A stretch of DNA of 64,000 nucleotides from Catellatospora sp. KI3 (GCF_029948125.1 NZ_JASAMB010000006.1:62001-126000), one strand, 5' to 3'. Positions 43,644 to 54,357 are shown, counted from the first letter of the stretch. Made by a program: numbers and translations. Notes: generated from the letters alone by a model not told the origin.

Positions 43644-43664
43644 GTTGAGCGCGCTAGGCTCAAC
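43644..43664. promoter_or_regulatory. HAIR operator for HspR upstream of clpB
   Basis: GTTGAGC, 7 nt, GCTCAAC: a perfect inverted repeat of HAIR type, extended to AAGTTGAGC / GCTCAACTT. It contains TAGGCT (43655-43660), a possible -10 box, so HspR binding would cover the promoter. The clpB ATG follows 23 nt later. Confidence 0.85.
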
Positions 43665-43687
43665 TTTGTTCGCCGAAGAGGGAGCGT

Positions 43688-46267
<2,580 letters not shown>

Positions 46268-46270
46268 CCG

Positions 46271-46325
46271 CAAGGAAGGGCCCCTTCTTATCGCATTGCG
46301 AGGTAGAAGGGGCCCTTCTTATCGG
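46271..46325. repeat. Double-hairpin palindromic element, family C copy 2 (likely terminator)
   Basis: In reverse complement this reads CGATAAGAAGG, a GGCCCC dyad, then AATGCGATAAGAAGGG, a second dyad and CCTTCCTTG, closely matching 7791-7847. It begins 4 nt after the clpB stop, a terminator position. The orientation relative to the preceding gene is the same for both copies: the CCTTCCTT end is nearest the gene. Confidence 0.75.
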
Positions 46326-46402
46326 GGCTCATCCTGCGGGTGGAGGCGGGATCGGCCCAGGGGAGCAGGCACGGGTGGTCGCGGGCCGTTACGGTGGCGG
46401 GC

Positions 46403-47041
46403 ATGTCGTACACGCCAACCCCTCCGAGCGGCTACACCGTCCCGCCCGCGCCCGGCGCGCGGCCCGGCTCGGTCACGGTCTCCGCCATGCTGCTCCATCT
46501 CGTCGCCGCCCTGCTCGTGATCAACGCGGCGATCCAGGTCTATGCCGCCACCCAGATTCCCACCGGCCTGATCGAGGACATCTACCGGGACGCCGGTGCG
46601 GACGCGGAGATGGCGTCGTCGTTCGGCAGCATCGTCGCGGTCTTCTCCTACCTCGGCGCCGCCGTCTACGTGCTGGTCGCGATCACGTTCGTGGTGCTGG
46701 GCCTGTTCACGGGCAAGGGCAAGCAGTGGGCCCGGATCACCGCGTGGGTCTTCAGCGGCCTGGGCATCTGCTGCTACGGCTGCAACATCGCCAGCGCCGG
46801 GGCCAACGGCATGCTCTCCGGCATGAGCGGGCAGAACACCAGCGGCATCGACCAGGCCGAGATCACCAGCCGGCTCGCCGAGGTCACCCCGGCCTGGGTG
46901 ACGCCGGTGTCGACGGTGCTGGCCGTGGTCGGCCTGCTGGCGCTGATCGCCGTGGCGGTGCTGCTCGCGCTGCCGCCGTCGAACGGCTTCTTCCGCAAGC
47001 CCGCCCCGGAGTGGGTCCCGCCGACCTACCCGACGGTCTGA
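46403..47041 (+). CDS. Four-helix membrane protein, paralogue A
   Basis: A 212-residue membrane protein with a Pro-rich cytoplasmic start (MSYTPTPPSGYTVPPAPGAR) and four probable helices: SAMLLHLVAALLVINAAIQV, AAVYVLVAITFVVLGLFTG, ITAWVFSGLGICCYGCNIAS and STVLAVVGLLALIAVAVLLA. It ends PPTYPTV. The layout matches paralogue B 130 nt downstream. Function unknown. ATG 46403 has TACGGT ending 7 nt upstream, a leaderless pattern. Confidence 0.8.
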   Translation: MSYTPTPPSGYTVPPAPGARPGSVTVSAMLLHLVAALLVINAAIQVYAATQIPTGLIEDIYRDAGADAEMASSFGSIVAVFSYLGAAVYVLVAITFVVLGLFTGKGKQWARITAWVFSGLGICCYGCNIASAGANGMLSGMSGQNTSGIDQAEITSRLAEVTPAWVTPVSTVLAVVGLLALIAVAVLLALPPSNGFFRKPAPEWVPPTYPTV

Positions 47042-47050
47042 CCTCGCGGC

Positions 47051-47079
47051 ACACGGGAGGCGCGCGCCGCCTCCCGTGT
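47051..47079. terminator. Perfect 12-bp stem-loop after membrane protein A
   Basis: ACACGGGAGGCG and CGCCTCCCGTGT pair perfectly with a 5-nt loop, 10 nt after the stop codon. No T-tract follows. Confidence 0.65.
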
Positions 47080-47172
47080 ACGCGGTATCGCCATTCAAGC
47101 CCCAAAAACCCTCGAAGCCGGTAATTTCCGATCTGGAGCGGCAGTCCGGTCGCCGGTATCGGGGGTTTGTCC

Positions 47173-47853
47173 ATGTCCACAGCAGCGCCCACGCCCGAGC
47201 AACCCGCCAACCCCGTGCCTCCGGCACACCCGGCGCACGTCCACCCGTCGCGCGTACGCCCGCTGGTCGTGCAGATCGCCGCGGCCATCCTCGCCCTGCT
47301 CGGCCTGCTGGCCCTGGCCACGGGCATCATCCAGCTCGCCGCCATCCCCGGTGTGATCAACCGGTTCAAGGTACGGGCGGCGGTGGAAGGCGTCTCGGGG
47401 CAGAACGTCCTGAGCCTGTCCAACGGCATCAAGGGCACCCTGATCGGCACCGCGCTGCTGTACTTCATCGTGGCGCTGGTGCTGTTCGCCCTGGCCTGGG
47501 GGGTGTGGCAGGGCAACCGGGTCGCCCGCATCCTGACCTGGGTGGTGTGCGGGCTCGGCATCATCGTCGCCTGCTGCAGCCTCTCCAGCGCCGCCAGCCT
47601 CGGCACGAACAACGTCACGCTGCAGGGCGGCGACCCGGAGATGGCCCAGGCGGCGCAGTCGCTGCTGAAATCCTTCCCGGCTTGGTGGGCCGGGCTCACC
47701 GGGGTCTCCTCAGTGGCGCAGGCGCTGGGCTACATTGCCACTGCGGTGCTGCTGGCGCTGCCCGCGGCGAACGTCTTCTTCAACCGGGACCGGCCCGCGA
47801 CGCTGCCGCCGGCCGCCACGCCCCCTCCCGTGTCACCGCCGACCAACGCCTGA
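47173..47853 (+). CDS. Four-helix membrane protein, paralogue B
   Basis: A 226-residue protein of the same type as its upstream neighbour: Pro-rich start (STAAPTPEQPANPVPPAHPA) and helices LVVQIAAAILALLGLLALAT, ALLYFIVALVLFALAWGVWQ, RILTWVVCGLGIIVACCSLS and ALGYIATAVLLALPAANVFF, with a Pro-rich C-terminus. The two probably arose by duplication and have diverged strongly. Function unknown. ATG 47173 follows GGGGG nine nt upstream. It precedes an SDR gene by 11 nt. Confidence 0.8.
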   Translation: MSTAAPTPEQPANPVPPAHPAHVHPSRVRPLVVQIAAAILALLGLLALATGIIQLAAIPGVINRFKVRAAVEGVSGQNVLSLSNGIKGTLIGTALLYFIVALVLFALAWGVWQGNRVARILTWVVCGLGIIVACCSLSSAASLGTNNVTLQGGDPEMAQAAQSLLKSFPAWWAGLTGVSSVAQALGYIATAVLLALPAANVFFNRDRPATLPPAATPPPVSPPTNA

Positions 47854-47864
47854 GGTGAGCGCCG

Positions 47865-48737
47865 ATGTCCTCCGCCAACAGCACCGCCGAGCTGCCCGTG
47901 ACCGAGGCCGAACCGGCCCCTGAGCCGCAGGCCGCGGGCGGGCCCCGCACCGCGGTCGTCACCGGCGCCACCGCTGGGATCGGGCGCGCGTTCGCGGTGC
48001 GCCTGGCCTCCGACGGCTGGGATCTGGTGCTCGTGGCCCGGGACGAGGTCCGGCTGGCGGAATTCACCGAGGCGCTCACCCGCACCTACGGCATCCGGGC
48101 CGGTTTCATCGCGGCGGATCTGGCCACCGCGGCCGGATGCGAGCTGGTGGAGGCGCGTCTGCGGGACACCTCGAAGCCGGTGGAACTGCTGGTCAACAAC
48201 GCCGGGCTGTCGCTGAACACACCGTTCCTGCAATCCACTGTGGAGAAGGAACTGCATCTGCTCGCGGTCAACGTCGAGGCGGTGATGCGGCTGACGCTCG
48301 CGGTGCTGCCGGGAATGGTGGCGCGCCGCCGCGGGGATGTCATCAACGTCTCATCCGTGGCCGGGTTCGGCGCGGCGATGCCCGGCAGCACCTATCCGGC
48401 GAGTAAGGCTTGGGTCACCAATTTCAGTGAATCGGTGGCCCTTTCGGTGGCGCATCACGGCGTCCGGGTGTTGGCGCTGTGCCCCGGTTTCACGCGTACG
48501 GAATTCCACGACCGGGCCGGTATCAACATGACGAAGACCCCGGACTGGATGTGGCTGCAAGCGCCTGAAGTCGTCTCGGACGCGCTGCGTGACCTGCGGC
48601 GGGGCCGCACTGTGAGCGTGCCGAACTGGAAGTACAAAGTCGTGGTGAGCTTCATGCGGCACAGCCCGACTCGCCTACTGCGCCGCCTTGCCCGAGGTGC
48701 CCGGGTGCGTACCGGACGCGACACGGAAGGGCGATAG
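47865..48737 (+). CDS. Short-chain dehydrogenase/reductase
   Basis: A 290-residue classical SDR. The cofactor motif is VVTGATAGIGRAFAVRLASD (TGxxxGIG), NNAG follows, and the catalytic Ser and Tyr-x-x-x-Lys are in NVSSVAGFG and YPASK. The N-terminal 27 residues are a disordered Pro/Ala tail, and the C-terminus is basic (RHSPTRLLRRLARGARVRTG). The substrate is unknown; Arg in the cofactor region (VARDE) suggests NADP(H). It follows membrane protein B by 11 nt and precedes pyrE, so it may be in their transcript. Confidence 0.9.
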   Translation: MSSANSTAELPVTEAEPAPEPQAAGGPRTAVVTGATAGIGRAFAVRLASDGWDLVLVARDEVRLAEFTEALTRTYGIRAGFIAADLATAAGCELVEARLRDTSKPVELLVNNAGLSLNTPFLQSTVEKELHLLAVNVEAVMRLTLAVLPGMVARRRGDVINVSSVAGFGAAMPGSTYPASKAWVTNFSESVALSVAHHGVRVLALCPGFTRTEFHDRAGINMTKTPDWMWLQAPEVVSDALRDLRRGRTVSVPNWKYKVVVSFMRHSPTRLLRRLARGARVRTGRDTEGR

Positions 48738-48784
48738 TTGCCGCAGCAAGTACACCCCCGGATCACGCTCCCAGGATCGGGAGG

Positions 48785-48790
48785 TAGTGT
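48785..48790 (+). promoter_or_regulatory. Candidate -10 box for leaderless pyrE
   Basis: TAGTGT ends 7 nt before the pyrE ATG and no Shine-Dalgarno is present, so the transcript may begin at the start codon. Confidence 0.45.
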
Positions 48791-48797
48791 GCCACCC

Positions 48798-49328
48798 ATG
48801 TCCGACCGCGACGACTTGCGTAAATTCATCACTGATCTCGCGGTGGTGCGAGGAAAGGTCACTCTTTCCTCGGGCCTCGAAGCGGATTACTACGTGGACC
48901 TGCGCCGGATCACGCTGCACCATGCCGCTGCGCCCCTGGTCGGGCGGGTGCTCAATGAGCTCACCGCCGACTGGGATTACGACGCGGTGGGTGGGCTGAC
49001 CCTGGGTGCGGATCCGGTCGCCGCCGCCATGCTGCACACCTCGGCGCGTCCGCTGGACGCTTTCGTGGTGCGCAAGGCGGGTAAGGCGCACGGGTTGCAG
49101 CGCCGTATCGAAGGGCCGGACGTATCCGGTCGCCGGGTGCTCGCTGTCGAGGACACTTCGACTACAGGCAGTAGTGTTCTCGCCGCGATTGATGCACTGC
49201 GGGAGGCGGGTGCCGAGGTCATCGGTGTTGCGGTTATTGTCGATCGAGGCGCGGGCGATACGGTGCGTGCTGCCGGACTGTCGTACCGGGCCGCCTATAC
49301 GTTGGCGGACCTTGGCCTGTCGGCCTAA
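48798..49328 (+). CDS. pyrE: Orotate phosphoribosyltransferase
   Basis: A 176-residue type I phosphoribosyltransferase that joins orotate to PRPP in pyrimidine synthesis. The PRPP-binding loop is RRVLAVEDTSTTGSSVLAAI, and the substrate region includes LSSGLEADYYVDLRRITLHH and VRKAGKAHGLQRRIEG. ATG 48798 has no Shine-Dalgarno but a TAGTGT box 7 nt upstream; a longer TTG frame to 48738 is less likely. Codon choice is slightly less GC-rich here than in most of the window. The remaining pyr genes are elsewhere. Confidence 0.95.
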   Translation: MSDRDDLRKFITDLAVVRGKVTLSSGLEADYYVDLRRITLHHAAAPLVGRVLNELTADWDYDAVGGLTLGADPVAAAMLHTSARPLDAFVVRKAGKAHGLQRRIEGPDVSGRRVLAVEDTSTTGSSVLAAIDALREAGAEVIGVAVIVDRGAGDTVRAAGLSYRAAYTLADLGLSA

Positions 49329-49393
49329 CGGAACTCCGATCCGTACCTGCTAATATGTAGGTGGATCGATGCTGGTTTGGAAGGAAGATACAC

Positions 49394-49762
49394 GTGGGTA
49401 CAGCTCTGGTGGAAACCCCGCTGCCTCAGATCTCGCCGCTCGCCGGCGAGCCGATTGAACGTGCCGACGCCGAGCGACTCGCCGGTGTGCTCAAGGCGCT
49501 CGCTGACCCGGCCCGGCTCCGGCTGCTCAGCCTCATCCAGTCCGCCCCCGAGGGCGAGGCGTGCGTCTGTGACCTGACCGCTCCGCTGGGCCTGTCCCAG
49601 CCCACGGTCAGCCACCACCTGCGCATCCTCACCGAGGCGGGCCTGCTGAACCGTGACAAGCGTGGTGTGTGGGCCTACTACAGCCTGGTGCCGTCGGCCA
49701 TCGCCACGGTCGCCGAGCTGCTGACCCCGCCCCGCAAGCGAGCCACCAAGAAGGCTCGCTGA
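49394..49762 (+). CDS. ArsR/SmtB-family metalloregulator-like repressor
   Basis: A 122-residue winged-helix regulator: LAGVLKALADPARLRLLSLI, GEACVCDLTAPLGLSQPTVS, HHLRILTEAGLLNRDKRGVW and a basic C-terminus KRATKKAR. The CVCDL motif before the recognition helix matches As(III)-sensing ArsR proteins. No arsenic resistance gene lies nearby, so it may act at a distant locus or have another ligand. GTG 49394 has AGGAAG upstream. The AT-rich segment TAATATGTA about 40 nt before it is a candidate operator. Confidence 0.88.
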   Translation: MGTALVETPLPQISPLAGEPIERADAERLAGVLKALADPARLRLLSLIQSAPEGEACVCDLTAPLGLSQPTVSHHLRILTEAGLLNRDKRGVWAYYSLVPSAIATVAELLTPPRKRATKKAR

Positions 49763-49784
49763 CGCTGGGCCCGACGGCCTGCTC

Positions 49785-49831
49785 GCGCCGCGAGGTGCGC
49801 TCTCCATCGCGGAGAGTGCGCCCCGCGGCGC
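49785..49831 (+). terminator. Long stem-loop after the arsR-like gene
   Basis: GCGCCGCGAGGTGCGCTCTCC pairs with GGAGAGTGCGCCCCGCGGCGC in a roughly 21-bp stem with two or three mismatches and a short loop, followed by CTTTGCG. It probably terminates the arsR transcript. Confidence 0.6.
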
Positions 49832-50017
49832 TTTGCGTATGCCCGAATCACCGTCGATATATCGCAATGCACCTGGCCGACTACCTTCGGTCAAACTTGC
49901 CGTCAGCACGTTACAGCAGGCCGCAGTACCTCTAAGCTGACGCGAAGTTTCGGCGTGCTGCCGCCGCGGTAACCCCCGCCGCCGGCCCGGCGCCGCCGCA
50001 TCCACTGGGAGTAACCC

Positions 50018-51742
50018 ATGTCTGGACGTCATATCCGTCGTGGCTGGGGTGAACCTGAGGCACCCCCGCGCCGCCGCGGCCTGTTCGCGCGCCGCGCCGT
50101 ACGGATACCAGTGATCATCATCGGTGCGCTGTCGCTCTGCGGTGTCGCCACGGTAGTGCTCAAGTCGGTCAGCGCCGACGCCGACGGCTGCGGCAGCGGG
50201 GGTATCAACCTCACCGTCGCCGCCGACCCCTCCGTCGCCCCCGCCGTCACCGAGATCGCGGCGCGCTGGGCCACCACCAACCCCGTCGTCGGCCAGGACT
50301 GCGTCCGGGTCGACGTCATCTCCAAGCCCGCCTACGACCTGGCCAACTCGCTGGGCACGTGGGCCGGCGGGCAGGTCGATGTGGCCGACCAGCCCGCGCC
50401 GACCCCCGAGGACGACGACCTGCCCGTGGTCTGGATCCCCGACTCGTCGTACTGGCTGGGCCGGGTGCGCGCGGTCGACCGCGACATCTTCGAGGCCGAG
50501 GCGCCCTCGCTGGCGACCAGCCCGATCGTGCTGGCCGTGCCGGAGACCGCGGCCCGCCAGCTCTCCGCGCAGCTGGCCAAGGGGGTCGACCCGGCCATGC
50601 TCAAGGGCCTGCTCTTCGGCGAGCACTCGGCGCTGAAGCTGGGCGTCGTCGAGCCGCGCCGCGACACCGCCGGGATGGTCGGCGCGATGATGCTGGCCCA
50701 GGCCGTGGTCGCCTCGGAAGCCGACCTGCCCGCGCTGGTGCAGGCGTTCCGCGGCGTCGGCGGGCCGGTCGCCGACACCGGCGAGCTGTGGAAGCAGTTC
50801 GGGAAGGGCATGAACGGGGCGCCGGTCAGCGAGCAGGCCGTGGTGGCCTTCAACGCGACCGGCCCGTCCGCGCCGATGGCGGCCGTGAACCTCGCCGGCG
50901 CGCCGACGCTCGACTTCCCGTACGCCGTGCGTGCCCGCCAGCCGCGGCCGGTGGTGGCCGCGGCGGCCCTGTTCCGGGCGGCGCTGACCAGCGGCGACTA
51001 CGCGGGGATCTTCGCCAAGCGGGGGCTGCGCAAGCCGGACGGCACCGCCTCGACCGGTTTCCCGGTCGGCCACGGCGTCACCTCCTCCAGCGTGTTCGTG
51101 CAGCCGCTCACCGACATGAACCAGGTCCGCAGCGTGCTGACGGTCTGGATCGCGGCCAAGACGCCGTCGCGGGTCATCGCGCTGGTCGACGTGACCTCCT
51201 CGATGAACCGGACCATGACCGGCAACGGCAACACCGCCCCGCGGATGCAGGTGATGCGCTCGGCGGCCGCCGACGGCCTGAAGCTGTTCACCGACGACAG
51301 CGAGGTCGGCCTGTGGGCCTTCGCGGGCCCCGGGCACCAGCCGGTGGTGCCCCTGGCCAAGCTGTCGAAGTCGCAGCGGGACCTGCTCAACGGCGCCGTG
51401 AACACGGCGCAGCCGACGTTCACCGACGCGTGCCCGCTGTACAAGGCGATCATCGACGGCTACCGGGCGATGGTGCAGGGCTACGACCCGATGCGCAGCA
51501 ACACGCTGGTGATCTTCACCGATGGCAAGGACAACACCGGGATGCAGCTGCGGGCCATGCAGAAGGAGCTGGAGAAGCTGGCCGACGTGACCCGTCCGGT
51601 GCGGGTGGTGCTGCTGGGTCTCGGCCCGGACGTGAAGCTGTCCGACCTCCAGGCGATCGCCTCCACCACCGGTGGCGCCGCGTTCCAGGTCAGCGACCCG
51701 AAGCAGATGCGGGCCATCTTCCTCAAGGCGCTGCTGGCCTGA
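50018..51742 (+). CDS. Membrane-anchored solute-binding-like protein with C-terminal von Willebrand A domain
   Basis: A 574-residue protein. One N-terminal helix (IPVIIIGALSLCGVATVVLK) anchors it. A type 2 periplasmic-binding-like domain follows (about 60-350: VAADPSVAPAVTEIAARWAT). The C-terminal VWA domain starts VIALVDVTSSMNR, with a MIDAS of DxTxS form (Asp, Thr, Ser) instead of the usual DxSxS, plus VIFTDGKDNTG. Such fusions in actinobacteria may bind a ligand and a protein partner outside the cell. ATG 50018 has GGGAG upstream. A strong bidirectional terminator follows. Confidence 0.85.
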   Translation: MSGRHIRRGWGEPEAPPRRRGLFARRAVRIPVIIIGALSLCGVATVVLKSVSADADGCGSGGINLTVAADPSVAPAVTEIAARWATTNPVVGQDCVRVDVISKPAYDLANSLGTWAGGQVDVADQPAPTPEDDDLPVVWIPDSSYWLGRVRAVDRDIFEAEAPSLATSPIVLAVPETAARQLSAQLAKGVDPAMLKGLLFGEHSALKLGVVEPRRDTAGMVGAMMLAQAVVASEADLPALVQAFRGVGGPVADTGELWKQFGKGMNGAPVSEQAVVAFNATGPSAPMAAVNLAGAPTLDFPYAVRARQPRPVVAAAALFRAALTSGDYAGIFAKRGLRKPDGTASTGFPVGHGVTSSSVFVQPLTDMNQVRSVLTVWIAAKTPSRVIALVDVTSSMNRTMTGNGNTAPRMQVMRSAAADGLKLFTDDSEVGLWAFAGPGHQPVVPLAKLSKSQRDLLNGAVNTAQPTFTDACPLYKAIIDGYRAMVQGYDPMRSNTLVIFTDGKDNTGMQLRAMQKELEKLADVTRPVRVVLLGLGPDVKLSDLQAIASTTGGAAFQVSDPKQMRAIFLKALLA

Positions 51743-51755
51743 GGTCGTACCCGCG

Positions 51756-51801
51756 AAAAAAGATCGCCGTCCCGGACCTGCCCGGGACGGCGATCTTTTT
51801 T
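51756..51801. terminator. Bidirectional rho-independent terminator
   Basis: AAAAAAGATCGCCGTCCCGG and CCCGGGACGGCGATCTTTTTT form a GC-rich stem flanked by A and T tracts, so it can terminate both convergent genes (stops at 51742 and 51810). It is the only canonical U-tract terminator I see in the window. Confidence 0.92.
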
Positions 51802-51809
51802 CGCTCCGA

Positions 51810-52562
51810 TCAGAGGGCGGAGACCTTCTCGGCGTGGTTCGGGGTCTCGCCGCCGCGGCGCTTGGCGCGGCGCTCGCGGATGACCTCGACGGCGATCGGG
51901 ATCAGCGAGATCGCGACGATGAGCAGCACCAGCGGGATGATGTACCGGTCGATCTTGTCGGCGCCGCCGATCAGGTCGATGATCCGGTTGGCCAGCAGGT
52001 AGCCCAGCAGCAGGATGCCGTCCACCCACAGGATCGCGCCGACGACGTTCCAGAGCAGGAACTGGCGCGCCGGCATGCCGAGCACGCCCGCGACCGGGTT
52101 CATGAAGGTGCGCACGATCGGCATGAAGCGGGCCAGCACGATGGCGCGGCGGGGGCCGAACTTCTGGAAGTAGTGCTCCGCCTTGGCCACGTACTCCTGC
52201 TTGAACAGGCGGGAGTCGGGCTTGTTGAACATGCGGCGGCCGTACTTCGCGCCGAGCCAGTGGCCGAGCTGCGCACCGATGATCGCGCACAGCGGGCCCA
52301 GCACGAGCAGCCACCCGATCGGCAGCGAGAGGTCGTACTCGGTCATCACGCCGGCGGCGATCATGCCGGCGACGAAGAGGAGCGAGTCGCCCGGGAGGAA
52401 GAAGCCGACCATCAGGCCGGTCTCGGCGAAGAGGATGAAGCACACCCCGAACAGCGCGGCCGGGCCGAACAAGCGCAGCCAGTCGGTCGGGTCAAGCACG
52501 TCGAAGGTGGCGGACGCGAGGGGGTCCCCGGCCAGGGTCTGCAGAGTGTCGACTACGGTCAC
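51810..52562 (-). CDS. DedA/SNARE-associated family membrane protein
   Basis: A 250-residue membrane protein of the DedA family. Landmarks are GLMVGFFLPGDSLLFVAGMI (with the conserved FxPGxxxL), GAQLGHWLGAKYGRRMF and VLARFMPIVRTFMNPVAGVL, and the C-terminus is basic. DedA proteins are implicated in undecaprenyl-phosphate or phospholipid flipping. That would connect it to the many LCP proteins here, which use lipid-linked substrates, though this is inference. GTG 52562 has TAGTCT ending 8 nt upstream, a leaderless pattern; longer frames run into the sigma gene. Confidence 0.9.
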   Translation of the reverse strand: MTVVDTLQTLAGDPLASATFDVLDPTDWLRLFGPAALFGVCFILFAETGLMVGFFLPGDSLLFVAGMIAAGVMTEYDLSLPIGWLLVLGPLCAIIGAQLGHWLGAKYGRRMFNKPDSRLFKQEYVAKAEHYFQKFGPRRAIVLARFMPIVRTFMNPVAGVLGMPARQFLLWNVVGAILWVDGILLLGYLLANRIIDLIGGADKIDRYIIPLVLLIVAISLIPIAVEVIRERRAKRRGGETPNHAEKVSAL

Positions 52563-52622
52563 GCCGCTAAAGACTACCGGGCAATGTTCCCGACGCCTGG
52601 ACACGTCCTTGGAGTCGAGGGG

Positions 52623-53129
52623 GTGACTGTGACCTACGAGGAGTTCGCCACCGCCCGGCTGGCCGCGCTGTCGCGATACGCGGTCATGCTCACGGGTGAC
52701 CAGCATCTCGCGCAGGACCTGGTGCAGGAGACGATGGTGCGGGCGCAGCTGCATTGGCGCAAGGTGTCGCGGGCCGAGTCGCCCGAGCGCTACGTGAAGC
52801 GCATGATGATCAACCAGTACCTGGACTGGCGCCGCGGTTCCTGGTTCCGCCGGGTGTTCCTGCGCGCCGAACCGGACGAAACGGTCGCCGTGCCGCACGA
52901 CCTGGCCGAGCGCAGCGCCCAGCGCGACGCGATCTGGTCCGTGCTGGCCACGCTGCCTCGCCAGCAGCGCGCCGCGCTGGTGCTGCGCTACTACGAAGAC
53001 CTCGCCGACGCGGAGATCGCCGACATGCTCGGCTGCACCGTCGGCACCGCCCGCGGCTACATCTCCAAGGCGCTCACCCGGCTGCGCGAGTCGGCCGGGG
53101 CGCAGCTCAGCATGGGAGCGATGCGATGA
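52623..53129 (+). CDS. SigE-family ECF RNA polymerase sigma factor
   Basis: A 168-residue sigma factor of the actinobacterial SigE type. Region 2 has LTGDQHLAQDLVQETMVRAQ and YVKRMMINQYLDWRRG; region 4 has LPRQQRAALVLRYYEDLADA and MLGCTVGTARGYISKALTRL. GTG 52623 and GTG 52629 both follow GAGGGGG; either is possible. The stop codon overlaps the LCP gene start (ATGA), so the two are made together. No separate anti-sigma factor gene is visible; the membrane LCP protein occupies that place. Confidence 0.92.
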   Translation: MTVTYEEFATARLAALSRYAVMLTGDQHLAQDLVQETMVRAQLHWRKVSRAESPERYVKRMMINQYLDWRRGSWFRRVFLRAEPDETVAVPHDLAERSAQRDAIWSVLATLPRQQRAALVLRYYEDLADAEIADMLGCTVGTARGYISKALTRLRESAGAQLSMGAMR

Positions 53130-54163
53130 TCGAGGAAGAGCTGCGGGCGGTGTTCCGGGCCCACGAGGCGCAGGCGCCCGAGCCGGAGCCGCTGCGGCGG
53201 GCCATCGACACCGAGACCGGGCGGCGGCGCCGACGCCGGACCGCGGTCCGGACCAGCCTGGCCGGGGTGCTCGCGGCGCTCGTCATCGCGGTGCCGGCCA
53301 CCCTGTGGCGCGGGGCCGACGTGCTGCCCGGCCCGGTCACCGGCCTGACCGGCTTCGCCCGGCCGTCGCCCGAGCCGGTGCCCTCCGGCGCGCTCAACCT
53401 GCTCCTGCTCGGGCTCGACCAGATCGGCGTGATGCCCGACGCGCGCGCCGACACCGTCGCGCTGCTGCACCTGCCCGCCGACGGGCACGCGGCGTACCTG
53501 GTGGCGCTGCCGCGCGACCTGGCGGTGGACATCCCGGAGCACGGGCGGCACCGGCTCAACGCCGCGTACACGTACGGCGGGGTCGCGCTGGCCCGGCGGA
53601 CCGTCGAGCAGGCCACCGGCGTGCGCGTGGACGCCGTCGCGACGGTCAAGCTCAGCTCGGTGCGCAGCATCGTCGACGACCTCGGCGGGGTGCCGGTGTG
53701 CCTGCCCGCGAGCGTGAAGTCGCGCCACACCGGGCACGTCTACCCGGCGGGCTGCCGTGACCTGGCCGGGGCCGAGGCGGCCGACCTGCTGCGGCAGCGG
53801 GGCAACGGCGTGCCCGACGGCGCCTACGGCCGCGACCGCAACGGCCAGCGGGTGCTGCTCGGCCTGGCCCAGCGCGCCGCCGAGCTGAACCTGCTACTGG
53901 ACGCGGGCAAGCTGCACCGGCTGCTCGGCACCCCGGGGGTCAGCCTGGACACCGGCGGGATGAGCCTGCTGGGCCTGGCGATGCGGCTCAACCGGGTCGA
54001 CCGCGCCGAGATCACCGGCATCACCCAGCCCGGCTTCCGCGCCGACGGCCACGGCCGGGAGCTGCTCGACGAGCAGGTGGGGCCGCAGCTGCTGGCGGCA
54101 CTGCGCCAGGACGGCATGGCGTCCTTCGCCGCCACGCATCCGGACTGGCTGCTTCACACGTAG
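53126..54163 (+). CDS. LCP family protein coupled to the ECF sigma factor (LCP 5)
   Basis: A 345-residue single-pass membrane protein. The short cytoplasmic N-terminus (MIEEELRAVFRAHEAQAPEP) and basic RRRRRR precede one helix (AGVLAALVIAVPATLWRG), then an external LCP domain: NLLLLGLDQIGVMPDARADT, LVALPRDLAVDIPEHGRHRL, NAAYTYGGVALARRTVEQAT and DLLRQRGNGVPDGAYGRDRN. The N-terminus is the part placed to contact the sigma factor, like an anti-sigma region, but this is inference. It overlaps the convergent small gene by 10 nt at the 3' end. Confidence 0.88.
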   Translation: MIEEELRAVFRAHEAQAPEPEPLRRAIDTETGRRRRRRTAVRTSLAGVLAALVIAVPATLWRGADVLPGPVTGLTGFARPSPEPVPSGALNLLLLGLDQIGVMPDARADTVALLHLPADGHAAYLVALPRDLAVDIPEHGRHRLNAAYTYGGVALARRTVEQATGVRVDAVATVKLSSVRSIVDDLGGVPVCLPASVKSRHTGHVYPAGCRDLAGAEAADLLRQRGNGVPDGAYGRDRNGQRVLLGLAQRAAELNLLLDAGKLHRLLGTPGVSLDTGGMSLLGLAMRLNRVDRAEITGITQPGFRADGHGRELLDEQVGPQLLAALRQDGMASFAATHPDWLLHT

Positions 54164-54357
54164 TCGTCCTCGGCGGGCACGGCCACGACCCGCTGCTCGA
54201 CCTGATCCCACTCCGAGGCCGGGGGCAGCGACGCCTCCGGCGCTCCGATGGGCTGGTCGGGCAGCGCGTTGAGGAGGTCCTCGTCGGCGAGGGGATCGGC
54301 CAGGGCGGCCTGCTCGAGCGCGTCGGCCTCGGGCACGCCTGCCGCGTTCTCGGTCAT
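54154..54357 (-). CDS. Small acidic protein of unknown function
   Basis: A 67-residue acidic protein: MTENAAGVPEADALEQAALA, then DEDLLNALPDQPIGAPEASL and the end VVAVPAEDDYV. No membrane helix or known motif. The ATG has no Shine-Dalgarno, but TACCGT ends 6 nt upstream (leaderless pattern). Its 3' end overlaps the LCP 5 gene by 10 nt in the convergent direction. Good actinobacterial codon bias supports it as real, but I do not recognise the family. Confidence 0.6.
   Translation of the reverse strand: MTENAAGVPEADALEQAALADPLADEDLLNALPDQPIGAPEASLPPASEWDQVEQRVVAVPAEDDYV

Noticed and set aside
52623-52898. Longer dedA reading frame to 52898
   Set aside because: It would run antisense through the sigma factor gene; GTG 52562 gives a standard DedA N-terminus with a promoter-like box upstream.
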